This document shows, piece by piece, positions 1 to 6,011 of a stretch of DNA of 11,561 bases. The stretch is from NCBI GenBank assembly GCA_036489905.1, contig DASXEX010000021.1, positions 1 to 11,561 of the forward strand, in the 5' to 3' direction. The position numbers were made by a program, and so were the translations under genes. The first letter of the stretch is position 1, and each line of letters starts with the position of its first letter. Source of the DNA: JAICLK01 sp036489905 (GTDB lineage Bacteria; Patescibacteriota; Saccharimonadia; Saccharimonadales; UBA4665). The notes beneath the pieces are model-generated. The model had not been told where the DNA came from. It made no database searches and was given only the letters and a program-made list of their open reading frames with translations.

Positions 1-80
1 TTGGTGAGGTGTGTGTAGTTTTTTCATGCTCTCACAGTATGCAATCTACACAGTGTAGCCATGAGCGATATCCAGAAAAA

Positions 81-135
81 GTGTCACGCTTCAAAACCGC
101 ATTTCATGTACAGGTGTCACGCTTCATTTCCGCAT
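81..135. repeat. 22-bp direct repeat pair, possible insertion-sequence end
   Basis: Two copies of a 22-bp unit, GTGTCACGCTTCA-nnn-CCGCAT, lie at 81-102 and 114-135 and match at 19 of 22 positions; only the central AAA/TTT triplet differs. The period is 33 bp. The second copy runs into the palindrome CCGCATGCGG at 130-139, and another short palindrome, CTACAC-a-GTGTAG, lies at 46-58. Paired short repeats like this are typical of IS ends. Plus frame 3 is open from the window edge to about 172 and could be a decayed transposase tail, but it has no motif I recognise. The IS assignment is inference and the family is not determined. Confidence 0.4.
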
Positions 136-850
136 GCGGGGATGGAGAGCACGAAACCAGGATGCAGTAACACCCACTGAACCAGGGCTGATTAATTATG
201 ATGATTATACTCCTCCAAAGCAGCCGGGTACCTTGCGCAGGCGTCTGGGCCGGATCGGACTAGTTGGTGCCGGTCTTGCGGGCGCGTCGGTAGCGGCCTG
301 GCATTTCTACAGCACCTCTCCCCTCGGAAATGGGATGGAATATGGCTCCGGAACCGAAGCCGAGATAGCGAATACTATCGGGTCAGCGGAACGCGGCATT
401 GCTCGAACCGCTCTTAGTGGAGCATATCACCAGCACAAACTGGGCGATGGTTTGGTGGAGCTTACCGGTAGCCGCAGAGTTGTCGGGGGTGAAGAAACGT
501 TTGACGTTGTAGTAGGTCTTGATAAAAGTGGCAAGCCGAGTTCAGCAGATGCGAAGTTCGCATCCCAAATAGACACCTCCGGCCCGGACACAACTGAGGT
601 AGGCTTTGCCGGTCCCGGGTTTAGTGATTGGGCTCGTGATAACTCGAGCCGACCGCTAGCCGGTTGGATGAATGGCTCTAACCTCAATGGCTACTTGGCA
701 TACGCAACTATAGGCTTGGGAGCAGGAGGGTTCCAACATTTCGACACTACTGGCCTTGAGGGTTACAATTACGGCGTGCCGCCCCAAGACGTCGGTCCAG
801 TATCTACCGCTGGAACGGTAGTTGACTATTATAACAATCCCATGCTCTAA
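134..850 (+). CDS. Orphan single-pass membrane protein, function unknown
   Basis: I do not recognise this 238-residue protein. Its N-terminus (1-38) is polar and ends in a basic patch (RRRLGR, 35-40). One hydrophobic helix follows at about 40-59 (IGLVGAGLAGASVAAWHFYS), then a Gly/Ser/Thr-rich segment to the C-terminus. The positive-inside rule suggests a short cytoplasmic tail and an external domain of about 180 residues; there is no clear signal-peptidase site. The ATG at 134 sits inside the palindrome that ends the left repeat, and no Shine-Dalgarno sequence precedes it. The upstream frame is open only back to a stop at 65-67. The native N-terminus may therefore have been replaced or trimmed by the adjoining mobile sequence. 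Codon choice is less biased than in the core genes downstream, which fits an accessory or fast-evolving gene. Stop is TAA. Confidence 0.6.
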   Translation: MRGWRARNQDAVTPTEPGLINYDDYTPPKQPGTLRRRLGRIGLVGAGLAGASVAAWHFYSTSPLGNGMEYGSGTEAEIANTIGSAERGIARTALSGAYHQHKLGDGLVELTGSRRVVGGEETFDVVVGLDKSGKPSSADAKFASQIDTSGPDTTEVGFAGPGFSDWARDNSSRPLAGWMNGSNLNGYLAYATIGLGAGGFQHFDTTGLEGYNYGVPPQDVGPVSTAGTVVDYYNNPML

Positions 851-932
851 GTTGACCGAGAGTTTCCAGATAAAAATTTTCTGAGGGGAAGAAGTTTTGT
901 GGCTTCGGACGAGCCAACAAAGTAGCGGACTG

Positions 933-941
933 TGGTACAGT
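933..941 (+). promoter_or_regulatory. Extended -10 promoter of the M16 peptidase-prfB unit
   Basis: TGG-TACAGT forms an extended -10 (TGn plus 4/6 of TATAAT). No good -35 hexamer lies 16-18 bp upstream. Transcription would begin near 948, leaving a leader of about 29 nt that contains the ribosome site at 966-971. Confidence 0.4.
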
Positions 942-965
942 AAGTACGAGATTTTGAACGCTAGC

Positions 966-971
966 GAAGGG
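966..971 (+). promoter_or_regulatory. Ribosome binding site that selects a TTG start
   Basis: GAAGGG lies 5 nt before the TTG at 977. It is one of only two convincing Shine-Dalgarno sequences in the window and supports the non-ATG start of the M16 peptidase. Confidence 0.5.
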
Positions 972-976
972 CGAAC

Positions 977-2287
977 TTGAAACACACGGTTTCTGAATTG
1001 GTTTTGAAGAATGGCGCGCGGGGGTTGCTCGTGTATGTGCCGGCGGCGGAGGTGATGACGTTCGAGTTTAACTTCCGAGCGGGCGAATATTTGGTGGACC
1101 CGCAAAAATGGGAAGTGCCGCATTTGATGGAGCACGTGCTGCTCGGCGCGAACGAGCGGTTCCTGCGAGCGCGGGATTTTTCGGCGGAGCTCGAGAAAAA
1201 CGGAGCGTACAGCAATGCATCGACCGGTGTTTATGACATTACATACGAAGCTGAATGTGCGGATTTTGAGTGGGACAGGATTCTCGACTTGCTGCTCGTC
1301 GCCATCGCTAAACCGCTGTTCAAGCGCGACGAATTTACTGCCGAATATGGCAATGTCGAGGAAGAGCTGACGGCGCGTGCGAACAACCATTTCCGTGAAT
1401 TGAGTTTAAGTTTGCGGCAAGCGTACGGCTTTTTGGCCAAGACCGACGCCGAACGACTGCAACTCATGAAGAACGTCAAACTCAAAGACATTCGCGAGCA
1501 TTACGAGGCTACGCACCGCACCGGCAACATGCGCTTCGTGATTGCCGGCAACCTGACGCCGAAGCGCGCCGAGCAGATCGAAGAAACATTGGAGCAAGTG
1601 GCGCTGCCGAAAGGTCGGCGAATCGCGCTGCCCGACGAACGGCCGCACGCTTTGCAAAAGCCGCTGTATATTGACAATCCGACGGTCAAAAACGTGTATT
1701 TTTACGTCGACACGTTTTTGAAACACCGCTTGTCCGAACCCGAGTCCGACGCGCTCAACCTCACAAATACTTTGCTGACCGAAACGCTGCATTCCAAAAT
1801 TTTGGGCAAAGCCCGCGAGAGTGGTCTGATTTACGGCATGAGTTCGGGCATCAATGAATCCAAACTTTGCAGCGGCTGGTGGTTCGGTGCACAGGTTTCG
1901 CGCAAAAATGCCGGTGAACTGTGCAACATCATCGTCGAAGAAATGAACAAACTTTTTACCGGAGATTTGCCGACAAAAGACATCGAAGCCGCCCAAGCGT
2001 ACGCGCTCGGGCGCTATCAACGCAGCGCGCAAACCGTCGGCGGCACGGCAAACGGCTACAGCGAGCGCTACTTTTTCGACGACGTTATCGAAGATTATTA
2101 CCAAATTCCCAAACGCATCCGCGATATCACGCGCGACAGTATCATCGCCGTGGCCCGCGAAATGTTCGCCGGCAGCACGTGGGGTGTCGGCGCGCTCGGC
2201 AACTGCGGCGAAGACTTTGCACTCGAACTCCAGGACAAACTCGCGCCGCTGTGGCAGAACGAGCCGGCAAAATCTGCTAAAGTGTAG
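977..2287 (+). CDS. M16 family (insulinase-like) zinc peptidase
   Basis: This 436-residue protein has the inverted zinc-binding motif HxxEH of M16 peptidases as HLMEH at residues 49-53. His49 and His53 would bind zinc and Glu52 would be the catalytic base. The third ligand is expected about 76 residues on and is seen in the VEEEL stretch (about Glu129). The length fits the M16B/processing-peptidase subfamily: an active N-terminal half and an inactive structural half from about 200 (the R/Y-containing C-terminal region is present). No signal peptide is seen, so it is probably cytoplasmic, although M16 proteins often act on exported or signal peptides. The start is TTG at 977 with GAAGGG 5 nt upstream; no in-frame ATG lies nearby. 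It ends TAG and prfB begins 3 nt later, so the two are almost certainly co-transcribed. The substrate cannot be read from the sequence. Confidence 0.88.
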   Translation: MKHTVSELVLKNGARGLLVYVPAAEVMTFEFNFRAGEYLVDPQKWEVPHLMEHVLLGANERFLRARDFSAELEKNGAYSNASTGVYDITYEAECADFEWDRILDLLLVAIAKPLFKRDEFTAEYGNVEEELTARANNHFRELSLSLRQAYGFLAKTDAERLQLMKNVKLKDIREHYEATHRTGNMRFVIAGNLTPKRAEQIEETLEQVALPKGRRIALPDERPHALQKPLYIDNPTVKNVYFYVDTFLKHRLSEPESDALNLTNTLLTETLHSKILGKARESGLIYGMSSGINESKLCSGWWFGAQVSRKNAGELCNIIVEEMNKLFTGDLPTKDIEAAQAYALGRYQRSAQTVGGTANGYSERYFFDDVIEDYYQIPKRIRDITRDSIIAVAREMFAGSTWGVGALGNCGEDFALELQDKLAPLWQNEPAKSAKV

Positions 2288-2290
2288 TTC

Positions 2291-3376
2291 ATGGACGAGT
2301 TGCAGACGAAAGCAAAAACGCTGCAAGCGGAAGTTGCAACGGCGCTTGAACGGCTGGATTTTGCCAAGTTGGACGAAGAAGAACGACGCTTGCGAGAGCA
2401 AATGGCTGCGCCCGATTTTTGGCAAGATACGAGCAAGGCGCAGGCAGTGAGCAAACAGCAGGCTAGTCTTGAGCGGCGGTTGCGGCCGTGGCGGGATTTG
2501 CGAAAAGACCTGGGCGAGCTGGCGGAATTGGCGGCACTTGGTGACAAAAGTTTGGCGGATGATTTACATACTCAACTCGGCTTGCTCGAAAAACATTTCG
2601 CCGAACTCAAAAATGATCTGAAATTTACTGGAGCGCATGACGCCAATGCGGCGATTGTCAGTATTCATGCCGGTGCCGGCGGCACGGACGCGCAGGACTT
2701 CAGCGCAATGTTGCTGCGGATGTATGTGCGATTTGCCGAGAAAAATGGCTGGAAGGTGAATATGGTTGACGAATCGGCGGGCGAAGAAGCGGGTCTGAAA
2801 AGCGCGACGTTTGAAATTGACGGCGACTTTGCGTACGGCAAATTGAAGGGCGAGCACGGCGTGCACCGGCTGGTGCGGCTTTCGCCATTCAACGCCGACC
2901 ATTTGCGCCAGACTTCGTTTGCGAAGGTAGAAATTTTGCCGAAAATCGACCAGCCGGACGAGCTCGAACTCGACGAAAAGGATTTGAAAATAGACGTTTT
3001 CCGCAGCGGTGGCCACGGCGGCCAATCCGTGAACACGACCGACTCTGCCGTGCGCGTCACGCACTTGCCGACAAACATCGTCGTGGTCATCCAAAATGAG
3101 CGCAGCCAATTGCAAAATAAAGAAACCGCGCTGACGATTTTGCGCTCGCGCCTCGCGCAATTGCAAACCGAACAGCACGCCGAAAAAATCAGCGAACTCA
3201 AAGGCCCGAACGAACAAGCGGCGTGGGGCAACCAAATCCGCAGCTACGTCCTGCACCCGTACAAACAAGTCAAAGATTTGCGCACACGTCACGAATCTTC
3301 CGACCCGGACGTCGTTTTGGACGGTACCCTCGATCCGTTCATCAACGCGTATCTCGATTACTCAATCGGCCAGTAA
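2291..3376 (+). CDS. prfB: Peptide chain release factor 2 (RF2)
   Basis: This 361-residue class I release factor frees finished proteins at UAA and UGA codons. The catalytic GGQ loop is present (SGGHGGQSVNTTDSAVRVTHLPT region, about residues 240-262), followed by the conserved NERSQLQNKETA region. The stop-codon reading tripeptide is SPF (in HRLVRLSPFN), diagnostic of RF2; RF1 has a P-x-T motif. An N-terminal helical domain covers about 1-110. E. coli RF2 is 365 residues and is made through a programmed +1 frameshift at an in-frame UGA. Here the N-terminal frame is continuous with no internal stop, so that autoregulation is absent. The ATG lies 3 nt after the M16 peptidase stop with no Shine-Dalgarno sequence, suggesting translational coupling. 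Its presence means UGA is used as a stop, yet no protein gene in this window ends with it. Confidence 0.97.
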   Translation: MDELQTKAKTLQAEVATALERLDFAKLDEEERRLREQMAAPDFWQDTSKAQAVSKQQASLERRLRPWRDLRKDLGELAELAALGDKSLADDLHTQLGLLEKHFAELKNDLKFTGAHDANAAIVSIHAGAGGTDAQDFSAMLLRMYVRFAEKNGWKVNMVDESAGEEAGLKSATFEIDGDFAYGKLKGEHGVHRLVRLSPFNADHLRQTSFAKVEILPKIDQPDELELDEKDLKIDVFRSGGHGGQSVNTTDSAVRVTHLPTNIVVVIQNERSQLQNKETALTILRSRLAQLQTEQHAEKISELKGPNEQAAWGNQIRSYVLHPYKQVKDLRTRHESSDPDVVLDGTLDPFINAYLDYSIGQ

Positions 3377-3378
3377 GG

Positions 3379-3407
3379 TTGACACGCAGGCAGAGTATTA
3401 CTATACT
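3379..3407 (+). promoter_or_regulatory. Consensus promoter of the toxin-antitoxin pair
   Basis: TTGACA (3379-3384, 6/6) is followed by a 17-bp spacer and TATACT (3402-3407, 5/6). The -35 begins 2 nt after the prfB stop. The predicted first transcribed base is about 3414, one base before the antitoxin ATG at 3415, so the mRNA would have essentially no leader. Confidence 0.85.
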
Positions 3408-3416
3408 GAGAAGTAT
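3394..3416. promoter_or_regulatory. Candidate antitoxin operator: three alternating half-sites
   Basis: AGTAT (3394-3398), ATACT (3403-3407) and AGTAT (3412-3416) alternate in orientation with 4-bp gaps, an exact 9-bp period. They form two overlapping inverted repeats that cover the -10 hexamer and the first two bases of the start codon. AbrB-type antitoxins commonly repress their own promoter, so binding by the adjacent antitoxin is the natural inference. Confidence 0.5.
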
Positions 3417-3678
3417 GAATGCAGCCTATGGTATTACCGGCAAATTTCAGGTGACCATCCCAAAGGAAATTCGGGATGAATTGGGTATTACGAGCAAAGA
3501 CCGGATTGAATTTGAACGCCGCGGCACTGAGATAGTGCTAAAAAAAGTTCCTAGTCTCGCAGAGGTTTCCCGCCAGCTGCAGGCTGATTTGAAGCGCCGC
3601 GGCTTCAACAAAACTGTGACACAAGCCGACATGGACAAAGCGCGCAATATTTTCTACAAACAAGGTGGCGAGTGGTAG
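3415..3678 (+). CDS. vapB: AbrB/SpoVT-fold antitoxin (VapB-like)
   Basis: This 87-residue protein has an N-terminal swapped-hairpin DNA-binding domain. The motif GKFQVTIPKEIRDELGI (residues 9-25) followed by DRIEFERRGTEIVLKKV (29-45) is the classic AbrB/MazE-like pattern. The charged C-terminal tail (about 48-87) would wrap and neutralise the toxin. The reading frame is open back into prfB, but the consensus promoter at 3379-3407 places transcription start at about 3414, so ATG 3415 is the real start. The toxin gene overlaps its last 7 nt, the usual coupling for such modules. It probably represses its own promoter through the half-sites at 3394-3416. Stop is TAG. Confidence 0.85.
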   Translation: MNAAYGITGKFQVTIPKEIRDELGITSKDRIEFERRGTEIVLKKVPSLAEVSRQLQADLKRRGFNKTVTQADMDKARNIFYKQGGEW

Positions 3679-4058
3679 CAATCGACACGAATATTCTGGT
3701 CCGCCGGATCGTAAGTGACCATGCCGTCCTAAGTCCACAAGCAACTCAAATGCTTGAGCAGGCAAAACCCGGCTCGCTATTGCTTGACCGCGTCATTATC
3801 GAAGAACTCGGATATGTTTTGCATTCGAACTATGGTTTCGACAAGCAACGGGTCGCCGACGTTTACCGATCCCTCTTGCGCGAAGCGGTTTTTTATATCA
3901 CCGACCGCGAGCTCACAGCTGCGGCGGTCAAACTTTTCGTTTCAGAAAGGCCGCTCAGTTTCGAGGATTGCTGGCTGCTCGCGCTCAAACGAGCTGGCAG
4001 AGTTGGCGATGTTCTGACATTCGACGCTGCGCTGCAAAAGCGCGTCAGTCGGAGCTAG
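3672..4058 (+). CDS. vapC: PIN-domain ribonuclease toxin (VapC-like)
   Basis: This 128-residue PIN domain has the expected acidic Mg2+-binding residues in order: Asp5 (AIDTN), Glu44 (IIEEL), Asp99 (SFEDC) and Asp118 (TFDAAL). Asp99 sits in the typical 'xxDxxLLALA-like' helix and Asp118 follows the LTFD strand. VapC toxins cleave tRNA or rRNA and stop translation; the target here is unknown. The start is GTG at 3672, overlapping the antitoxin stop by 7 nt in another frame. That gives the canonical N-terminus in which the first catalytic Asp follows a short strand. The pair has its own promoter and separates prfB from ftsE, so it may be a later insertion into an older gene cluster. Stop is TAG. 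Confidence 0.88.
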   Translation: MVAIDTNILVRRIVSDHAVLSPQATQMLEQAKPGSLLLDRVIIEELGYVLHSNYGFDKQRVADVYRSLLREAVFYITDRELTAAAVKLFVSERPLSFEDCWLLALKRAGRVGDVLTFDAALQKRVSRS

Positions 4059-4065
4059 CTTATCG

Positions 4066-4094
4066 TAGACGTCGCAGGCATTTGTTTGTATACT
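4066..4094 (+). promoter_or_regulatory. Promoter of ftsE, giving a near-leaderless start
   Basis: TAGACG (4066-4071, 4/6) is followed by a 17-bp spacer and TATACT (4089-4094, 5/6). The predicted first base is about 4101, two bases before the ftsE ATG at 4103. No Shine-Dalgarno sequence exists. Confidence 0.7.
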
Positions 4095-4102
4095 AAAGCG
4101 TA

Positions 4103-4786
4103 ATGATTTTGTTGGACAGGGTAACGAAGACGTATGGCAAGAGCACGGCGCCGGCGCTCGACCGCGTAAGTTTGCATGTGGAGCCGAAAGAATTCGTGAT
4201 TGTGGTCGGCCAGAGCGGCGCGGGCAAGACTACGCTATTGCGGCTGCTGACGCGCGAGGAAAAACCGACGGCCGGCAAGATTATCGTCGGCGGCGTGGAT
4301 TATGACAAATTGCGCGACCACGATATTCCACTGTTGCGGCGAAAAATCGGTGTGGTGTTCCAGGATTATAAATTGCTGATGAACAAAACGGTGTTCGAAA
4401 ATGTGGCGTTCGCACTCGAGATTGTCGGCATGGGCAACAAAGAAATTCGCCACACCGTGCCGCGCGTGCTCGACATTGTTAACTTGAAAGGCAAGGAAAA
4501 AAACATGCCGCTGGAACTGTCCGGCGGCGAGCGTCAGCGTGTGGCCATCGCTCGCGCCATTGTGCGCCAGCCGAAAATCCTCATCGCCGATGAGCCGACC
4601 GGCAACCTCGATCCCAAACACGCGTGGGACGTCATAAAAGTTCTGGAAAAAGTTAACCGCTACGGCACGACCGTTTTGCTCACCACGCATAATCAGGAAA
4701 TTGTTAACCGCCTCAAGCGCCGCGTGGTGACCATCCAGCACGGCAAAATTGCCAGCGACCGGGCAAACGCGAGTTACAAAATTTAA
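4103..4786 (+). CDS. ftsE: Cell-division ABC transporter ATPase FtsE
   Basis: This 227-residue ABC ATPase has every catalytic motif intact: Walker A GQSGAGKTT (36-44), Q-loop Gln87 (VFQDYK), ABC signature LSGGE (139-143), Walker B ILIADEP (159-165, Glu164 catalytic) and switch His196 (TTHNQ). Length and the RRKIGVVFQDYKLL stretch are characteristic of FtsE rather than of general transport ATPases. FtsE dimerises on the cytoplasmic face of FtsX. ATP hydrolysis changes the external FtsX domain and so controls a cell-wall hydrolase at the septum or sidewall. The ftsX start lies 24 nt downstream, so the two form an operon. The start is ATG 4103, chosen because the promoter at 4066-4094 leaves almost no leader. 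Stop is TAA. Confidence 0.96.
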   Translation: MILLDRVTKTYGKSTAPALDRVSLHVEPKEFVIVVGQSGAGKTTLLRLLTREEKPTAGKIIVGGVDYDKLRDHDIPLLRRKIGVVFQDYKLLMNKTVFENVAFALEIVGMGNKEIRHTVPRVLDIVNLKGKEKNMPLELSGGERQRVAIARAIVRQPKILIADEPTGNLDPKHAWDVIKVLEKVNRYGTTVLLTTHNQEIVNRLKRRVVTIQHGKIASDRANASYKI

Positions 4787-4810
4787 CCATCGTTAATTGA
4801 AAACCATTTT

Positions 4811-5761
4811 ATGAAGCATAAATTTATCACATTCTCACGCGTCGTCCGAGCCGGTGCCGTCAACTTCGCGCGCAACACGTGGCTGGCCATGGCAGCTATG
4901 GCCGTGATGGTCGTGACGCTGACGATTATCCTGTTTTCGCTCGTGACGAGTGCGACGTTCAACAATACCATCGCGCAAATTAATAGTAAAATTGACATCA
5001 AGATTTATTTGAGCGACACGACGACTCAGCAGCAGAGCCAACAACTGATGGCTAAACTGCGGCAATTATCAGAGGTAAAAAGTGTTAGCTTCGTGTCGAA
5101 AGACCAGGCGCTGGCCGAGTACAAAGTCGAAAATGCTAACAACCAGGATCTACTGAAGGCCATCAACGAAACCGGCAATCCGCTGCCGGCGTCGATCCAA
5201 GTCGACCCATATGATCCGTCGAAAATTGACCAAGTGGCAAAAGTTCTGAATCAGCCATCGACTATTGCGCTCGAGGATCCGCAAGCCGGCACGTCGTATG
5301 CCGGCGACCAAAAAGCCGCCATCGATAAAATCGCGCACGCTACAAGCATTTTGAAGCGCGCCGGCGTGCTGGCGGTGGTGCTTTTCGCACTCATTTCCAT
5401 GCTGATTATTTTTAACACGATTCAAATGGCTATTTTCAACCGTCGCGACGAGCTGACCATCATGCGTTTGCTCGGCGCCAGCACGTGGTATATCCGCGGG
5501 CCGTTTGTGGTGGAAAGCGTGATTTACGGTGTTTTGTCGGCGCTGATTTCCGTCGGCCTCATCAGCGCGCTGTTTGTGACGGCAAGTTCCGGGCTGCAAG
5601 CCAGCAGCCTTGGCCTGCTCGACATCGGTTATGCCAACACGTATTTCCATCATAACTTTTTCTGGCTCTTGACATTGCAGCTGGGCGTCGGCATAGTAAT
5701 TGGAGCGGCATCTTCTGTTATCGCGACCCGCCGCTACCTAAAGTTCAAGTCACCGAAATAA
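4811..5761 (+). CDS. ftsX: Cell-division membrane protein FtsX
   Basis: This 316-residue protein has the FtsX topology. A short cytoplasmic N-terminus is followed by TM1 (about 24-46) and an external domain (about 47-183). TM2 (184-206) comes next, then a cytoplasmic coupling loop with the conserved RRDELTIMRLLGAS (211-224), TM3 (230-256) and TM4 (283-303). It ends in a basic cytoplasmic tail. The external domain is where a coiled-coil hydrolase would dock in the FtsEX-PcsB/CwlO/EnvC systems. It follows ftsE by 24 nt without a visible Shine-Dalgarno sequence. A large inverted repeat begins 9 nt after its TAA stop and would form the 3' end of the ftsEX message. Confidence 0.95.
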   Translation: MKHKFITFSRVVRAGAVNFARNTWLAMAAMAVMVVTLTIILFSLVTSATFNNTIAQINSKIDIKIYLSDTTTQQQSQQLMAKLRQLSEVKSVSFVSKDQALAEYKVENANNQDLLKAINETGNPLPASIQVDPYDPSKIDQVAKVLNQPSTIALEDPQAGTSYAGDQKAAIDKIAHATSILKRAGVLAVVLFALISMLIIFNTIQMAIFNRRDELTIMRLLGASTWYIRGPFVVESVIYGVLSALISVGLISALFVTASSGLQASSLGLLDIGYANTYFHHNFFWLLTLQLGVGIVIGAASSVIATRRYLKFKSPK

Positions 5762-5770
5762 CTCGAGGGA

Positions 5771-5884
5771 CCTTCACAGAACAGCACATTGCAAGTGAAC
5801 GCTTGCGCTCCGATGCTCACGTACTTCCACGTACGCTGTGTTTCGGTGCTCGGCGTTCACCCACACTGCACCATTCTGAGAAGG
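5771..5884. repeat. 114-bp length-symmetric inverted repeat between ftsX and the CHAP gene
   Basis: Two 54-bp arms flank a 6-nt loop (ttccac, 5825-5830). Paired blocks are CCTTCaCAGAA (5771-5781) with TTCTGaGAAGG (5874-5884), GTGAACGC (5795-5802) with GCGTTCAC (5853-5860), GCTCCGA (5807-5813) with TCGGTGC (5843-5849, 6/7) and CGTAC (5820-5824) with GTACG (5831-5835). The blocks are equally spaced in both arms apart from a compensated 1-nt shift. No T-tract follows on either strand, so it is not a simple intrinsic terminator. It could be a 3'-end stabilising or processing hairpin, a structured RNA, or a dispersed palindromic element. Confidence 0.75.
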
Positions 5885-5916
5885 TTCGTCGCCGATTGAT
5901 TACCAAAAACAAACAA

Positions 5917-5935
5917 GTTTGTAAAAATTACAAAC
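5917..5935. promoter_or_regulatory. Perfect palindrome upstream of the CHAP-hydrolase promoter
   Basis: GTTTGTAA-aaa-TTACAAAC is a perfect 8-bp inverted repeat with a 3-bp centre. It ends 18 bp before the -35 hexamer at 5954, and a further half-site, TTTACAAAA, overlaps that -35. It lacks a T-tract. It is a candidate regulator binding site controlling hydrolase expression; the regulator is unknown. Confidence 0.45.
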
Positions 5936-5953
5936 CAATTCAAGCGAGGGTAA

Positions 5954-5983
5954 TTTACAAAACATGACAATTCATGCTATTAT
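5954..5983 (+). promoter_or_regulatory. Extended -10 promoter of the CHAP hydrolase
   Basis: TTTACA (5954-5959, 5/6), an 18-bp spacer and TATTAT (5978-5983, 5/6) preceded by TGC (extended -10). The predicted start at about 5990 lies downstream of the ATG at 5964 and 22 nt upstream of the ATG at 6012, so it decides the start codon. Confidence 0.7.
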
Positions 5984-6011
5984 TTCTACAGGCATAAGCA
6001 AGATAAAAATT

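Noticed and set aside
656..1390. 244-codon open frame on the minus strand
   Set aside because: It overlaps the orphan gene and the M16 active-site region on the other strand, has no domain pattern and no promoter or ribosome site.
1406..2425. 339-codon open frame on the minus strand opposite the M16 peptidase and prfB
   Set aside because: It is a codon-bias shadow: it spans two well-identified plus-strand genes, has no recognisable motifs and reads as low-complexity Phe/Arg/Gln-rich sequence.
2564..3292. Minus-strand open frames opposite prfB
   Set aside because: They lie entirely within the RF2 coding region, whose motifs (SPF, GGQ) are intact on the plus strand.
3223..3414. Longer antitoxin with 64 extra N-terminal residues
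   Set aside because: The extra part overlaps prfB out of frame and lies upstream of the consensus promoter; the AbrB domain starts naturally after ATG 3415.
5964..6011. Upstream in-frame ATG for the CHAP hydrolase
   Set aside because: It lies between the -35 and -10 of the promoter and would put 16 residues before a typical signal peptide.
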